The position numbers and the translations under genes were made by a program. Of a stretch of DNA of 64,000 nucleotides, positions 54,440 to 64,000 are shown piece after piece (positions within the stretch are counted from its first letter, which is position 1; every line of letters starts with the position of its first letter). The DNA is from Siderastrea siderea. Lineage: Eukaryota; Cnidaria; Anthozoa; Scleractinia; Rhizangiidae. Below the pieces are notes generated by a model. That model was not told the origin of the DNA, searched no databases, and was given only the letters and a program-made list of their open reading frames with translations. The stretch spans positions 1,871,411 to 1,935,410 of the forward strand of contig OZ034970.1 in assembly GCA_964030785.1 (NCBI GenBank), read 5' to 3'.

Positions 54440-57400
54440 CTATTTATTCACTTCCTTTTCGCCTAACCTCGCAAGCACAGCATCAAGTTTCTCCGTCAAG
54501 CTCCTGTTAACCTTGTTAACCTCCTCAAGTTTAGATTTTACTTCGCTGAGTTCAGATTTCACCTCGCTAAGTTCAGATTTAACCCCTTGCAGTTGTAAGC
54601 CTTCGTAGTCAACGTCCTCTCTCACACACATCTGAAAACAAAACAAACAAACAAAAAAACAAACAAAAACAAAAAGAAAAAAATCAAGCGAAACATGTTA
54701 ACCTAATGCCTTTTTTTATATGCTCGGTCGCTGAGCAGTCTAATGTGTTGTTTTCCCTTCGCCTTCGGTGAATTTTGATCTTGTAAAACAAACAATAAAA
54801 ACTCTTGTTAAACAAACAAACAAATGGAGTTGACTAACATTTTTGAGAGGGACAATGGGTATCTGCCATGCAGTTTCTCTTTTTCCCATGCATAAAATGC
54901 TGAGATAGATCTGATCGCCAAAAAAGGTATCGTTTGCACTCACAATGTGTCCACTTGAAAATAATTTTACGAAACTCAAAGGAAACGCAAGACTATCTTC
55001 TGTTCAGTTTTGCTTTTCATGCGACATCGACATCACAAAAATTGGAAACGCAGACGTTTTCAAGTATAAGCTCCAACAGATTGCTACAGCCTTCACAGCG
55101 GTCAAACGTGAAAAGTTACGTCACTTCCGGTCTTTTAGAGTATTGAAGTTTGAATCAGTTCAAAGTTTTACAAGCACGACGTTCGTATGAAAACGATGCA
55201 TAACATGTCCCGGCAAACCGAATTTCACGCCGGCAAACCTTGTGCATAACAAGTACTTCATTTTCAACACATAGTCAACGTAAAAAGCTTATTAAGTTTT
55301 CAGAAATGGCGTTAAGATTTGCGGTTAAAGTGGAACTTTCTACATTCGCCTGTATTTCCCTTTGTAAAATTATGGCGGGAACTGCGCACGCGCCCCGTGT
55401 TTGACCGCTGTGTGGCAATGTGTGACTACAGTCTACAGCATGGAGCTAAAAGGAGCTACTGGACACGCCAATCGTTTTAGAAAGGTGAAACTTCAATAAC
55501 TTTTATTTTAAAAATCAGCATAATAGTTAGTTTGGTTATTTTTACCTTAGCCAACACGCTACTTTTCCCCTCACTTCTGGATCTAAAATAAACGCAAGGG
55601 TAAAATGGTCTGTCCGGACTGTAATCAATGTATGTCTGGTCTCCTGGCGGAATTATCCCTCTTCCATTCACAGTGAACACAACTGGGACTTGGACATTTC
55701 CATCTCTCTCTCTTTCGTCCTCAAACATGACAGTCACTCGGATGACGTCACCTCTACGGTATGCAGAAAGGCCTACATGTAAACAAGACAACACAACATT
55801 CGCCATTTTAAAATCGAGCAGGGGTCTGGCATCAAATGGAAATTATAAAGACATGTTCAATCACCTGAAATAGCATATCAGAATTAGCGGGTACTTTACA
55901 GTGCATTAAACAACACCCATGTACAGTGTACCTGGAGTTTTGGCCTCGTGTAATCCGGGTGCCTCAATGTTATGGCTCTCGGTGACGAGCCCAACAGTTC
56001 GTCCAACTCCTGGCGGGTCATCCTTTATGTAATCCTCAAACACGACTCCCAGTGTCAAGCACCAATTCTTTTCATTTTCCACAATCATCACCTAAAACAA
56101 TGATGCATAAGTACTTTGCACACATTAAAGCGGCTAAGACATGAGACTTTTAAAATTTAAGTTTTTGATTCAAAATTGTGCCGAGAGAGGTTTCTTGGTC
56201 GCCCTATGATCCGGCGGGCGAGTAAGACCTCTGCGCAAGACCGTCCGATTTCCTGTCGTGCATGCGCAACATTCGTCCTTCCTGTGTTGCATATTTTACG
56301 CACGCGCGCAAAACGTGTGAACTCCGTGAAAACGTTACTTGTACCGGTTTTATTTGATAGGATAAATCTCAGTAAAATAAACCTTTAACGATTTCTGCCT
56401 TGTCTTTCTACTGATTTTCTGAACTGGAAGAAGTGGCAGAAGTTTTGTAAACGGAAAAAAAAAGATTTGCCTCGTCCAACAGGTTTGCTAGCGTATCACA
56501 GTACAACACGCGCATTTCTTGAGATTATTCACAGCATGCATAAGCTTTATACCGGTAGAGAGCCGATTAGAAACCAGCAGTTTTAATTAATTTCAATTGG
56601 TCCAAAATCCTGGACGGCGGCAGATCAGATCACGGTTTTGCGCAGAGTAAGTAAGAAAGTAAGAGACTTTATTTAAAGAAGGCAACGCGTGACAGCTTTA
56701 GCCGGTGACCTTGTGGCCCTCTGACTGACTGAAAATTATACCGGCATTAAAATATCAATTACAACAATATTAATAAATTAAAAGTGTTATAATTTATAAT
56801 ACCAATAAAAATAATTGTAATGGTAGTACAAACATGGCTAATATAGCAAATAGGAAAAATGTCAATTATATCAAAAATGGTTAATGGTCAAAAGAGTAGA
56901 TGTAGTTATTTTCTTGGAGATTTTGAGATAATGAATCAGCTACGTGTTTTTCAATAATTTTAGAGATTGCTGGGAGGACAGAAATTGGACAGTAACTGTA
57001 CCTGTCGTCAGTTGCACCAGATTTATGAATAGGCAGAGCTTACTTATTCGACCGCCGGAACAAAGAAACCTCCCCTTGCAGGGTATGCTGAGACTGAAGC
57101 GTATTACCCCTGTCTGATATTAAACCTAAGTACTTCATACCTCTAAATAGCCTATACATGTACGTTTTGTAACGTGATTCAGATTGCAACTTACCTCAAA
57201 ATGTGGAAATCGAGGGGAAAAAGAAGTGCGGTATCTGGCACCACGCCCTGCGTTACAACATGTTAAAAGCAAGCCTTCGACTAGTATGTCATCATGGGCC
57301 TCCCACGCCTTTGAATGAAAAAAAAATGTATCGCTAATTTGAGATCTTGGACGTGGAACTCTGGCATGTTCTTTAAGTGGAACTAGAAGGAATCTAAAAA

Positions 57401-57622
57401 TCCTAAGTTTTACGCAATTCGCAGTATGCCCCCCCCCCCCACCCCCTCAAAAAAAACAAAACAAAAACAAAAACAAAAAACAAAAAACAAAAATAAAAAG
57501 AAAGAAAAAATACCGCAAACGTTTGGGTCTTCCTCTTGCTTAAACTCGGAGATTTGAACTTCGAAAATGTATTCTTTAATTAACTCCAAGTTTGAGCACT
57601 TTTTAAATTTGATTTCCATGAG
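54440..57622 (-). CDS. SPRY-domain protein with C-terminal coiled coil (N-terminus uncertain)
   Basis: Exons: 57521-57622 (or to 57514), 57195-57308, 55932-56091, 55546-55772, 54440-54631. A B30.2/SPRY-type core is read from FEVMIVENEKNWCLTLGVVF, AYRRGDVIRVTVMF, VPVVFTVNGRGIIPPG and FYPCVYFRSRSEGKSSV, in the usual order of SPRY strands. The final exon is a heptad-like coiled coil with GVKSELSEVKSELSEVKSKL and a stop. Phases agree for the last four exons. The first exon keeps frame only with the weak donor AAC|GTTTGC; the stronger TGCG|GTATTT would not fit. SPRY domains bind protein partners; no specific function can be given. Confidence 0.7.
56887..57033 (-). pseudogene. LINE reverse-transcriptase fragment (RT motifs 1-2)
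   Basis: The minus-strand frame reads PIHKSGATDDRYSYCPISVL, then PAISKIIEKHVADSL. This is the N-terminal block of non-LTR reverse transcriptases (K-G....N-YRPISLL....K..E). The CPI in place of RPI, and the short length, mark it as dead. It sits in the large intron of the SPRY gene; 56,640-56,886 is probably associated untranslated or flanking sequence. Confidence 0.75.
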
Positions 57623-58587
57623 CTTGAAGTTGCTGTGATCGTAGAAAGTTCACACCAGCGCATTTGGCCACTTGTAAATAAAGAAAATATTCCACTGAAG
57701 TTATATAAGCTGTCAGTCGGAGGCAACGTATAAGGTCTCCATCACTATTGAGTATTGGAAAAATGTATTGTGCTGTTCGGAAGAGATTGCAGAAGATCCT
57801 TGCATAAAAGCTTTCAAAAAAAGAGCGCGCTTTATCACGCTTGCAAGATTTTTTTCAATGACATATAACTGATTAGTTTTGAACGCGCAAACACAACCAA
57901 AACTGACAGGAAACCTGTATCCTTGTAGAATTATCGAAAAAAATATTGCCGGTTACATGGTGCAAAAAGTGCTTTCGTATTAGCGTACAGTTTTTATGCA
58001 CACGATTCAATAAGCAATTATGATAATTGGAAGAGGTTGATCAAAATACGGTGATTTCTCAGTGATGAGCAGACCAACTCTTTGCCAATGGCGAAGGTGG
58101 AGGCGTTTAATTGATAAGCAAGACACTGACAGATCACCATAATTTGCCAAAATATGGTTCAATCAAGTATAACTGTTTAAACATTAATTCAACCCGTGAG
58201 TGAGAGTACGAAATCAAGAAACTTTCGTAGCTCTTTAAATCAAACCTTCATCACCGCTTTAAAGTATAGTTGACTCACTTCCTTGCACTTTCTTCGGCAT
58301 ACCCATTTGATTTATTATTGTAGAAAAACATTGAGATTACAAACATTAGTGTCCTTCTTTGAGTTGCCGGCATTTTTATGCTCTAGAAAACTGGCTAAGT
58401 TGCTCTCCGATGACTCCAGAAAACGTTTTGCAATCATGATTCGAATGAGGACAAAACTAGGCACGACCAGAACATTATTGCAGCAAAACAGCTCTGTGCT
58501 GTTATGCGCAGAAGCAAACAGTTATTCGTAAGTAGTTATTTCCAGTGACATAATGTTTTATTTACCATACAAGACGCCACAGACGAT

Positions 58588-58611
58588 AATAATAATAATA
58601 ATAATAATAAC

Positions 58612-58644
<33 letters not shown>

Positions 58645-58645
58645 T
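58588..58645. repeat. (AAT)n microsatellite
   Basis: About 19 AAT units with one AAC. Confidence 0.95.
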
Positions 58646-58927
58646 TATTATACTCTCTTGCAGTAACTTATTGAATTAACGAGTTATATTGCAATGTAAA
58701 GTCATCTAAATGTATTCTGTATACATTAAAATATAATCTATTTAAACTACATCGAAATATGCATCACATTGTTAGAAATACTTAAAAGTAAAAAAGTCTT
58801 CAGTGCGCTTAGTTCTGCAGGTGGTAACGTTCTAAGTTGAATAAAAATCCAAGCGGGAGTGTCAGAAAAACTCAGTCGTGTTAAACACGGAGCGATCCTA
58901 TAAAGGGAGGCTGAGGTGTTGAGCCTG

Positions 58928-59112
58928 CCAATTGGCCCTTTGCATGACTTGGTCACGTGGTACAAAATCCGTCGAGCTGTATGGCAAACGGTGCGGTGGG
59001 ACATCGAAAAACAACAGAATTAACATCTGAATGCTTGAAAACTCCATCCAGCTCGGCGGATTTGTACCACGTGACGAAGTCATGCAAATGTCCAACGGGC
59101 GCCGATTGGCGC
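58928..59112. mobile_element. Foldback MITE GCATGACTTGGTCACGTGGTAC
   Basis: The left arm CATGACTTGGTCACGTGGTA plus CAAAATCCGTCGAGCT is inverted at about 59,050-59,090 (AGCTCGGCGGATTTGTACCA plus CGTGACGAAGTCATG). Outer CCAATTGGC / GCCGATTGG also pairs. Confidence 0.8.
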
Positions 59113-59774
59113 ATTTGAGTGGTCAAGAAGCAGCGTACATCGATTCCAACTTTCTTGCATTACTCGCAAGATTCGTGGCGATATATGAGATGAACAACTA
59201 GTTTTTACCGCATTTGAAAAAACTCTCAACAATTTTACACCTTCACAGACTATAGGTCTTGGAAATTGTAACAGTTTTAAGAGATTGGTTTGATAATAGT
59301 TAAGCGGTCAACATGGTGTTCTGATATCTGTCGTATCTCCGCGGAACTTAAAATAAAAGACTGTGGTTCAGATCAATGTTTATCAACTATAGTTGAGATC
59401 TTCAAACTCGTATAATTGCAATGTTTTTGACTTCAGTTAAATTTCAGGGCTTGCTCCTGTTTGTACACAATATATGTATAATATAACCGCTCGGTCTTTT
59501 TATAATGGCGACTGCCGGTTTATAAATTGGGCTGTCTTTTTTCCGTCACTTGCCTTGGTCATCCAGTTTTGTCTCGGCCAACACAGTTTAAATAAACTTC
59601 CGGTTTTCTCTTGACGATTACCTCAAACATCCGGTTTCGGTTACGACGACATGTAGGCATTACGTCATGACTACGTCACGCTAGGTAAACAAAACTGAAG
59701 TGTTTCACATCGCACCAACAACGTTACTTTCATGTGCGAACGTTCCATACTTATTAGACAAAGACAAAAGCGCT

Positions 59775-59874
59775 GTTAGCAATACTCTCAGCTGCTTCAT
59801 GCTACAGAAACCGGAATAAGCTCCGGCCGTGTTGGCCTCCTTGGCTCGTGTGCGACTTTACCTTTACCATTTAC
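59775..59874 (+). mobile_element. tRNA-derived SINE, 3' fragment (copy 5)
   Basis: GTTAGCAATACTCTCAGCTG, AGAAACCGGAATAAGCTCC and GGCTCGTGTGCGACTTTACC match copies 1 and 2; the tRNA-like head is absent. It lies immediately before the exon at 59,897. Confidence 0.8.
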
Positions 59875-59896
59875 ATCAACTACGTCTTTTTAGTAC

Positions 59897-62677
59897 CTTT
59901 GGACCAGTGGGCAGTAGAGCTTTTTCACAGCCTTGCTGCTTTTTAAAAGTTCTGCAAAGAACTTGATTAACCATGCTTTGAGTATTCTCTGTGTCATCAA
60001 GCACTTGATCGAGTTGATCTAAACAAAGTAAAGCAATTATTTATCTATTTATTTTCCCCAATGAGTTTCGTGACTTTAGTTAATTACTTGGTTTTTTGCG
60101 AGTAAGGAAGGCGACTACCGTATACAACGTCCTAACTTTTTTCTGTGCGCACAAAATATTGTGGCAATGAAATCTTACTTTAGTTGATTAAGTGTGCCTT
60201 GCCTTAATCTTCTTGGGAAAAAAATGTCGTTTAGGAGGTCTGGTGTGTTTATGCCGAGAAAAGTTGAAAAACGCTTGGGCCAACCGGGTGGTTGGCCCAA
60301 ATGGATTAGCGCCTGACCATCTTCGCGCCAAATTTATAGACCGTAGCAGCATCTCCAGTAACTCTTAAGAGAAACCAGGGGTAAGCTCGCTTTTCCCCTG
60401 CCCCACAAAAACTTTTTGAGAAACAGTTTCAGTTATTCAGGGGCTGTTCTTTGGAATACCCTTCCCGTTGGGCTGCGGCAGGTAAATTCCCTGGGAGCGT
60501 TGAGGGCTGGCTGCAAGCTATTCCTTCAATGATACACGCACACGACACTTATGTAAAGCAAGTTTATACAGTTAGTAGTATTGTTCATAATGTAATAAAA
60601 ATAGGGGTAGTTTTAGTTGTAATTGAAATCCTGATGAGTTAACCGTGTCTAAATGAAGTCATTGAATTGAATTGCCTTGAACTTATAACCGGGAGTTGGC
60701 TATGTGAAATTCTAAAGTACATCAAATGAAAGCTGTTGAGCAGCAGGAGGAAAAAGGTATTAGCGACGTCCTAAAACAACCACGATCGCAACGCAAGCTA
60801 AAGGTCACTTAACCCTCGAGCGTACAAGGAAACTTATACCCCAACCCCCACCGTGTTGTAAGGAGGGATGGAATCCCCTTCATAGGTTTCTTTTCTGGGA
60901 TTTTACCAAAAAAATCGAAATTACCCTAAAACGGCTTGTTTTTCGTCGGTATGTTCTATTTTTTCCACCAAAAAAGGTTGAAAAAAAGGACTTTTATTCA
61001 AAAATGGGTTGAGCTCATGAAGAGAGCTCATGGGTTGAGATCTGAAGTCATTAGGACTTCAGATCTCGTAACAATTGCAACCAATTCTCCCCAAAGTTTG
61101 CCACAATATGTCTAAGGTATAAGCCTACATCTACTGTAAACGGCACATAGATGCCCCACGAAAAGTCCTCTTAAAAAATTGAAGAGACAGCTAGTCGGGA
61201 ATTAAAAAGCAATTTCTTTTTCAGCCTCTCGATTATTCCAATTTATCTTATAGAATAGAATCTGGAATATAGTTATTTCAGATTGTTGTCTTGAACAGGT
61301 CGGCTAAAAACTAGTAGCAAAAGGTTACACGTGCAAAACCATTGTTTTACTCGTTAACCCTATTCAGACCGGGCTTTTTTTGGTCTTCTGGGACCGGGGG
61401 GGGGGGGGGCTGATTCGGCCCCCACCTCATAACTCCGAGGATCTTAGAGCTATGACAACAAAACTTGGAGGGCAGATAATAAGTCCCAAAATGTCTCCTT
61501 TGAGGTCCGCAAAACAAGCCGATGACATCATATGACGTAACAACTACGTCAGGTTCTAAAATGGCTGCCATCTTGGATCCGCCATCTTGGATTTCTTGAC
61601 TTTTCCAGAACCTTTAAAATTTGCCAAAATTGACCAAAAAGTAACCGAAATCAATAAAAGAACACGAAAATGATATAAAAATGTAAAACTTACTTCAGAA
61701 AAGTTAATTTTTCAATGAAAAGGTGAAAATTTTATATTTTGAAAAAACAGCCTGTCAAAAAGTGGTTGCCATGGCAACGACAAACTTGATGGACAAGCAC
61801 TTGCTATGCCACATTGTTCCCAAATAATTTTTAGGAAAAGTCACCAAGTCTGGTGTGTTTAGCTTGGTTATGAAAAAAGTTATAAACGTCCAAAGTGAGT
61901 GCGGGCACAATCGGCCCCCCCGGTCTGAATAGGGTTAAACTGTTTTTTTGCAACCTTTTCGTTGCCGTCCGCTCAATGTTGCTTAAGTTCCCAAATATCG
62001 CTCTTTACTGGGCATCAGTGCATTTCATTATATTAAATTATACCATAAATAAACCGCTTGTACAAGAAATAATTGTGTCGCACCCGTAAGAAAGTCGTCT
62101 TTTTAACTTATTTGCCAACATACTTACCTCGAATACCGTCAAATTAAAAGTTAGAGCCACCTTGCGCAGCATAATAAACATTGCCAAAAGAAAGAACTGC
62201 CCAATAGCTTTTATTTGAATTGTGATACCTTAGGATTTCATCCAGCAGTCTTGAGAGTTTGAATCTCCTTGCACAGCATAATAAACTGACTACCACAAGA
62301 TGGTCACCTTTCAGGATTTCACACACTGGCTCAACGTTAGAACCAGCATAATAAACAGCACCACAGGAAAGTACTGTTCAGTAGCTTTCATTTGAATGCT
62401 CACACCTTAGGATTTCATTCACAGACTCAAACTTTGGAACCGCTCTGTGCAGCATAATAAACAACAGCACAGGAAAGTACTGCTCAGCAGCTTTTCAGTG
62501 AAGTAGCACATTGCACCCTGCACAACTTATGGCACATGAGAGGCTTCTATTGTTTTCTATTGTATTAAGGCTCAAACCATAATAAACACTTTAATTACCT
62601 GTAGGATGAAATGAATCCCCGTATTTGCGCCAGTATTCATTCTTTAAACTGCCGACAAACTTTCGAAATGTTTTGAC
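59897..62677 (-). CDS. Two exons of an unidentified minus-strand gene
   Basis: Exon 62599-62677 (TTTTAG|GTC ... ACAG|GTAATT) encodes VKTFRKFVGSLKNEYWRKYG and DSFHPT. Exon 59897-60018 (TTTAG|ATC ... AAAG|GTACTA) encodes DQLDQVLDDTENTQSMVNQV and LCRTFKKQQGCEKALLPTGP. The first leaves one base and the second needs two, so they join in frame (T-D-Q). The second ends in phase 0, which could continue into the SPRY gene's exon at 57,622 (AAG|CTC ATG). No domain is recognised. They could be the N-terminal part of the SPRY gene or a separate gene. Confidence 0.5.
61354..61938. mobile_element. piggyBac-like non-autonomous element
   Basis: Bounded by TTAA at both ends: TTAACCCTATTCAGACCGGG and CCGGTCTGAATAGGGTTAA. 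The TTAA target and CCCT-starting ends are hallmarks of piggyBac-type elements. 585 bp with a G-run next to the left end and no coding. Confidence 0.75.
61945..62074. repeat. 130-bp direct repeat, copy 1
   Basis: GCAACCTTTTCGTTGCCGTC through GTACAAGAAATAATT recurs at 62,924-63,053 with only about two differences. Copy 1 follows the piggyBac-like element almost directly. Confidence 0.9.
62145..62500. repeat. Minisatellite with GCAGCATAATAAAC units
   Basis: About four diverged units of 85-105 bp containing CAGCATAATAAAC, AGGAAAGTACTGCTCAG, AGCTTTCATTTGAAT and CACACCTTAGGATTTCAT. The last unit breaks down near 62,500. Confidence 0.75.
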
Positions 62678-62923
62678 CTAAAATGAGGAATAAGACATAT
62701 TTATTAAGACTGACTTATTCGGGAGTAACATTTTCATCAGAGTGCAAGGAAATTAAATAGGCAAGTAGGTCTAAAAACGCAACGTTCCTAAATCAAATTG
62801 GATGCATTGCAATCACTGTATAATCTTTTCATCTAGCAGAGTATTATGTTTCATTTGGTAGCATTTGGCTATTTCTGTGACTTACCCTAAAAATTTTGGG
62901 ATGAAAAGCATTTTTTTCAGTAT

Positions 62924-63053
62924 TTTTTGCAACCTTTTCGTTGCCGTCCGCTCAATGTTGCTTAAGTTCCCAAATATCGCTCTTTATTGGGCATCAGTGC
63001 ATTTCATTATATTAAATTATACGATAAATAAACCGCTTGTACAAGAAATAATT
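62924..63053. repeat. 130-bp direct repeat, copy 2
   Basis: Second copy of the 61,945 repeat, offset by 979 bp, differing at ACTGGG/ATTGGG and ACCATA/ACGATA. Followed by TTTAATATAATGAAA, which partly repeats its own end in inverse. Confidence 0.9.
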
Positions 63054-63651
63054 TAATATAATGAAAAGCCCGTTCCATATCTCCCGAGTGTAGTGCACGA
63101 GGTTAGGGAGGGGGAGGGAGGGAGTCAAGTATGCCTATGATTTGTTCATTTCATGCTTTATTACAGCTCAGAGTGGCTTATTTCAGTATAAGATAAAGTA
63201 CTTTCTTATCAAATATCTTCACGTCATAAATTCTCATAAGCCTATATGTGGTTCCCTTTTCACGGCTTGGTTTTTTTTTCGGTAATTTACTATGCATTTA
63301 CGTTTTCTTAAAAAAAATCACTGAAAAACTAGTTCTATGAAATACAAAACATTCACATAATAAATATACCAAGAAAAGTTTGTAAGCACAGGCTGACTGG
63401 CTTAAAGGGAGCTACGCCCCTGGTGGCTGTGCAGTGAGTGTTAACGTATTTTCCACGTTTTGTGGCGACATCATCTCATTTTATGGGCCTCAAAGGAAAC
63501 AGTTTTATTGTCCTAGCTTTAATTTTCTTCAAGTTGTGGAGGCAGAATCAGTCCCAAGCCTCAGAAAGTTCCCACGCTAAGTAGGGATAAGAAACCATAT
63601 CGTAGGATTTGCACCCTGTTTAGAGACCTTTGGATGCCTATTTCCTTCGCA

Positions 63652-63820
63652 GTAGCCTGAGAAAACAGCCGACGTTTCACGAGGTCGCCACTTGAGCCCT
63701 CGCAAAACGACGTCTGAGTAACGAGCGCAGCAACTCCATACTGATGATGTGTCTCTACCCAGATCTTCTCCAATCAGAAGCACTACCAAGATCTGGGTAC
63801 TGTCACGTCATTAGTATGAA
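63652..63820. mobile_element. GTAGCCTGAG foldback MITE, one-armed copy
   Basis: GTAGCCTGAGAAAACAGCCG, GGTCGCCACTTGAGCCCTCG and TCTGAGTAACGAGCGCAG match the left arm at 6,038. The right arm is missing beyond a short CAGATCTTCTC...AGATCTGGG hairpin. Confidence 0.8.
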
Positions 63821-63869
63821 AAAGCTTGGGAGCAAGCACGTCATTAGTATGAAAAAGCTTGGCAGCAAG
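63804..63869. repeat. 33-bp tandem duplication
   Basis: CACGTCATTAGTATGAAAAA plus GCTTGG(G/C)AGCAAG occurs twice in tandem. A plus-strand frame stays open from here to the window end, but with no recognisable domain. Confidence 0.85.
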
Positions 63870-64000
63870 GATGTTGCTGTGGGCAGTTTTTCTTTGAGCA
63901 TTCAGCTCATCAATAACTGTGCTGGTGAATACTCAAGGCCTGACCAACTGACCTCTCACTTTGTCCATTTTATGGAGCATGGTGAGGGCTTGTTGTCTTA

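Larger units (their letters stand above)
57623..59896. other. Repeat-bearing region without a recognised gene
   Basis: 2.3 kb between the SPRY gene's first recognised exon and the next minus-strand exon. It contains an (AAT)n run, a foldback element and a SINE tail, listed separately. The 82-codon frame at 58,283-58,531 has no known match. Confidence 0.6.
60019..62598. other. Intron-like region dominated by repeats
   Basis: Contains a short perfect hairpin TTGGGCCAAC...GTTGGCCCAA (60,275-60,304), a piggyBac-like MITE, one arm of a 130-bp direct repeat and a minisatellite. No coding exon is recognised. Confidence 0.6.

Noticed and set aside
63804..64000. Plus-strand frame open to the window edge
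   Set aside because: It overlaps a tandem duplication next to a MITE and shows no domain; too short to support a gene.
1..64000. CRISPR arrays, bacterial operons, viral genomes
   Set aside because: None seen; direct repeats present are microsatellites, minisatellites or transposon arms, and the genes are spliced animal genes.

Overview
The window is animal nuclear DNA: intron-rich, AT-rich, with standard GT-AG splice sites and many foldback and MITE-type repeats. A long soluble adenylyl cyclase (sAC/ADCY10), a two-ORF-free mixture of LINE and Penelope fragments, and repeat families of the kind common in anthozoans make a cnidarian, most likely a stony coral or sea anemone, the best guess. 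The species cannot be named from the sequence. All gene models were built by hand from splice sites, reading phase and remembered human homologues; no alignment program was run.

Layout. (1) 244-32,580, minus strand: sAC, 24 exons with consistent phase plus one doubtful exon. Order along the protein is cyclase domain C1 (27.7-31.4 kb), C2 (21.4-25.6 kb), P-loop NTPase (11.2-15.3 kb), a 1.27-kb exon carrying a linker rich in RRxS/T sites and a His run, then TPR-like helical exons (0.2-5.9 kb). The last C-terminal exons lie beyond the left edge. (2) 34,243-43,221, plus strand: fumarate hydratase, 8 exons, 498 residues, complete with a mitochondrial presequence. (3) 43,982-46,414, minus strand: DNAJC24/DPH4, 4 exons, complete. 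(4) 46,592-51,174, plus strand: mitochondrial ribosomal protein S10, 6 exons including a probable 10-nt microexon; it is head-to-head with DPH4 across a 177-bp gap. (5) 54,440-57,622, minus strand: a SPRY plus coiled-coil protein. Two phase-compatible exons at 59.9 and 62.6 kb may be its upstream part. (6) 57.6-64 kb: mainly repeats.

How the genes relate. There is no operon logic. sAC makes cAMP; fumarase, mS10 and DPH4 (diphthamide synthesis on EF2) are housekeeping genes sharing a neighbourhood. FH and DPH4 are convergent; DPH4 and MRPS10 share a bidirectional promoter; sAC and FH are divergent, 1.66 kb apart.

The most unusual signals are where mobile DNA or duplication meets splice sites: a foldback element inserted 10 nt inside DPH4 exon 3 whose 13-bp target duplication rebuilt the acceptor; a LINE tail ending 3 nt from an sAC exon; and a 62/63-bp duplication creating a second in-frame acceptor in FH. 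Others are an inverted pair of hammerhead-like motifs around a Penelope fragment, a RecQ-like helicase fragment carried by a nested TIR element, and an sAC whose C1 site has Asn where human sAC has the bicarbonate-binding Arg176.
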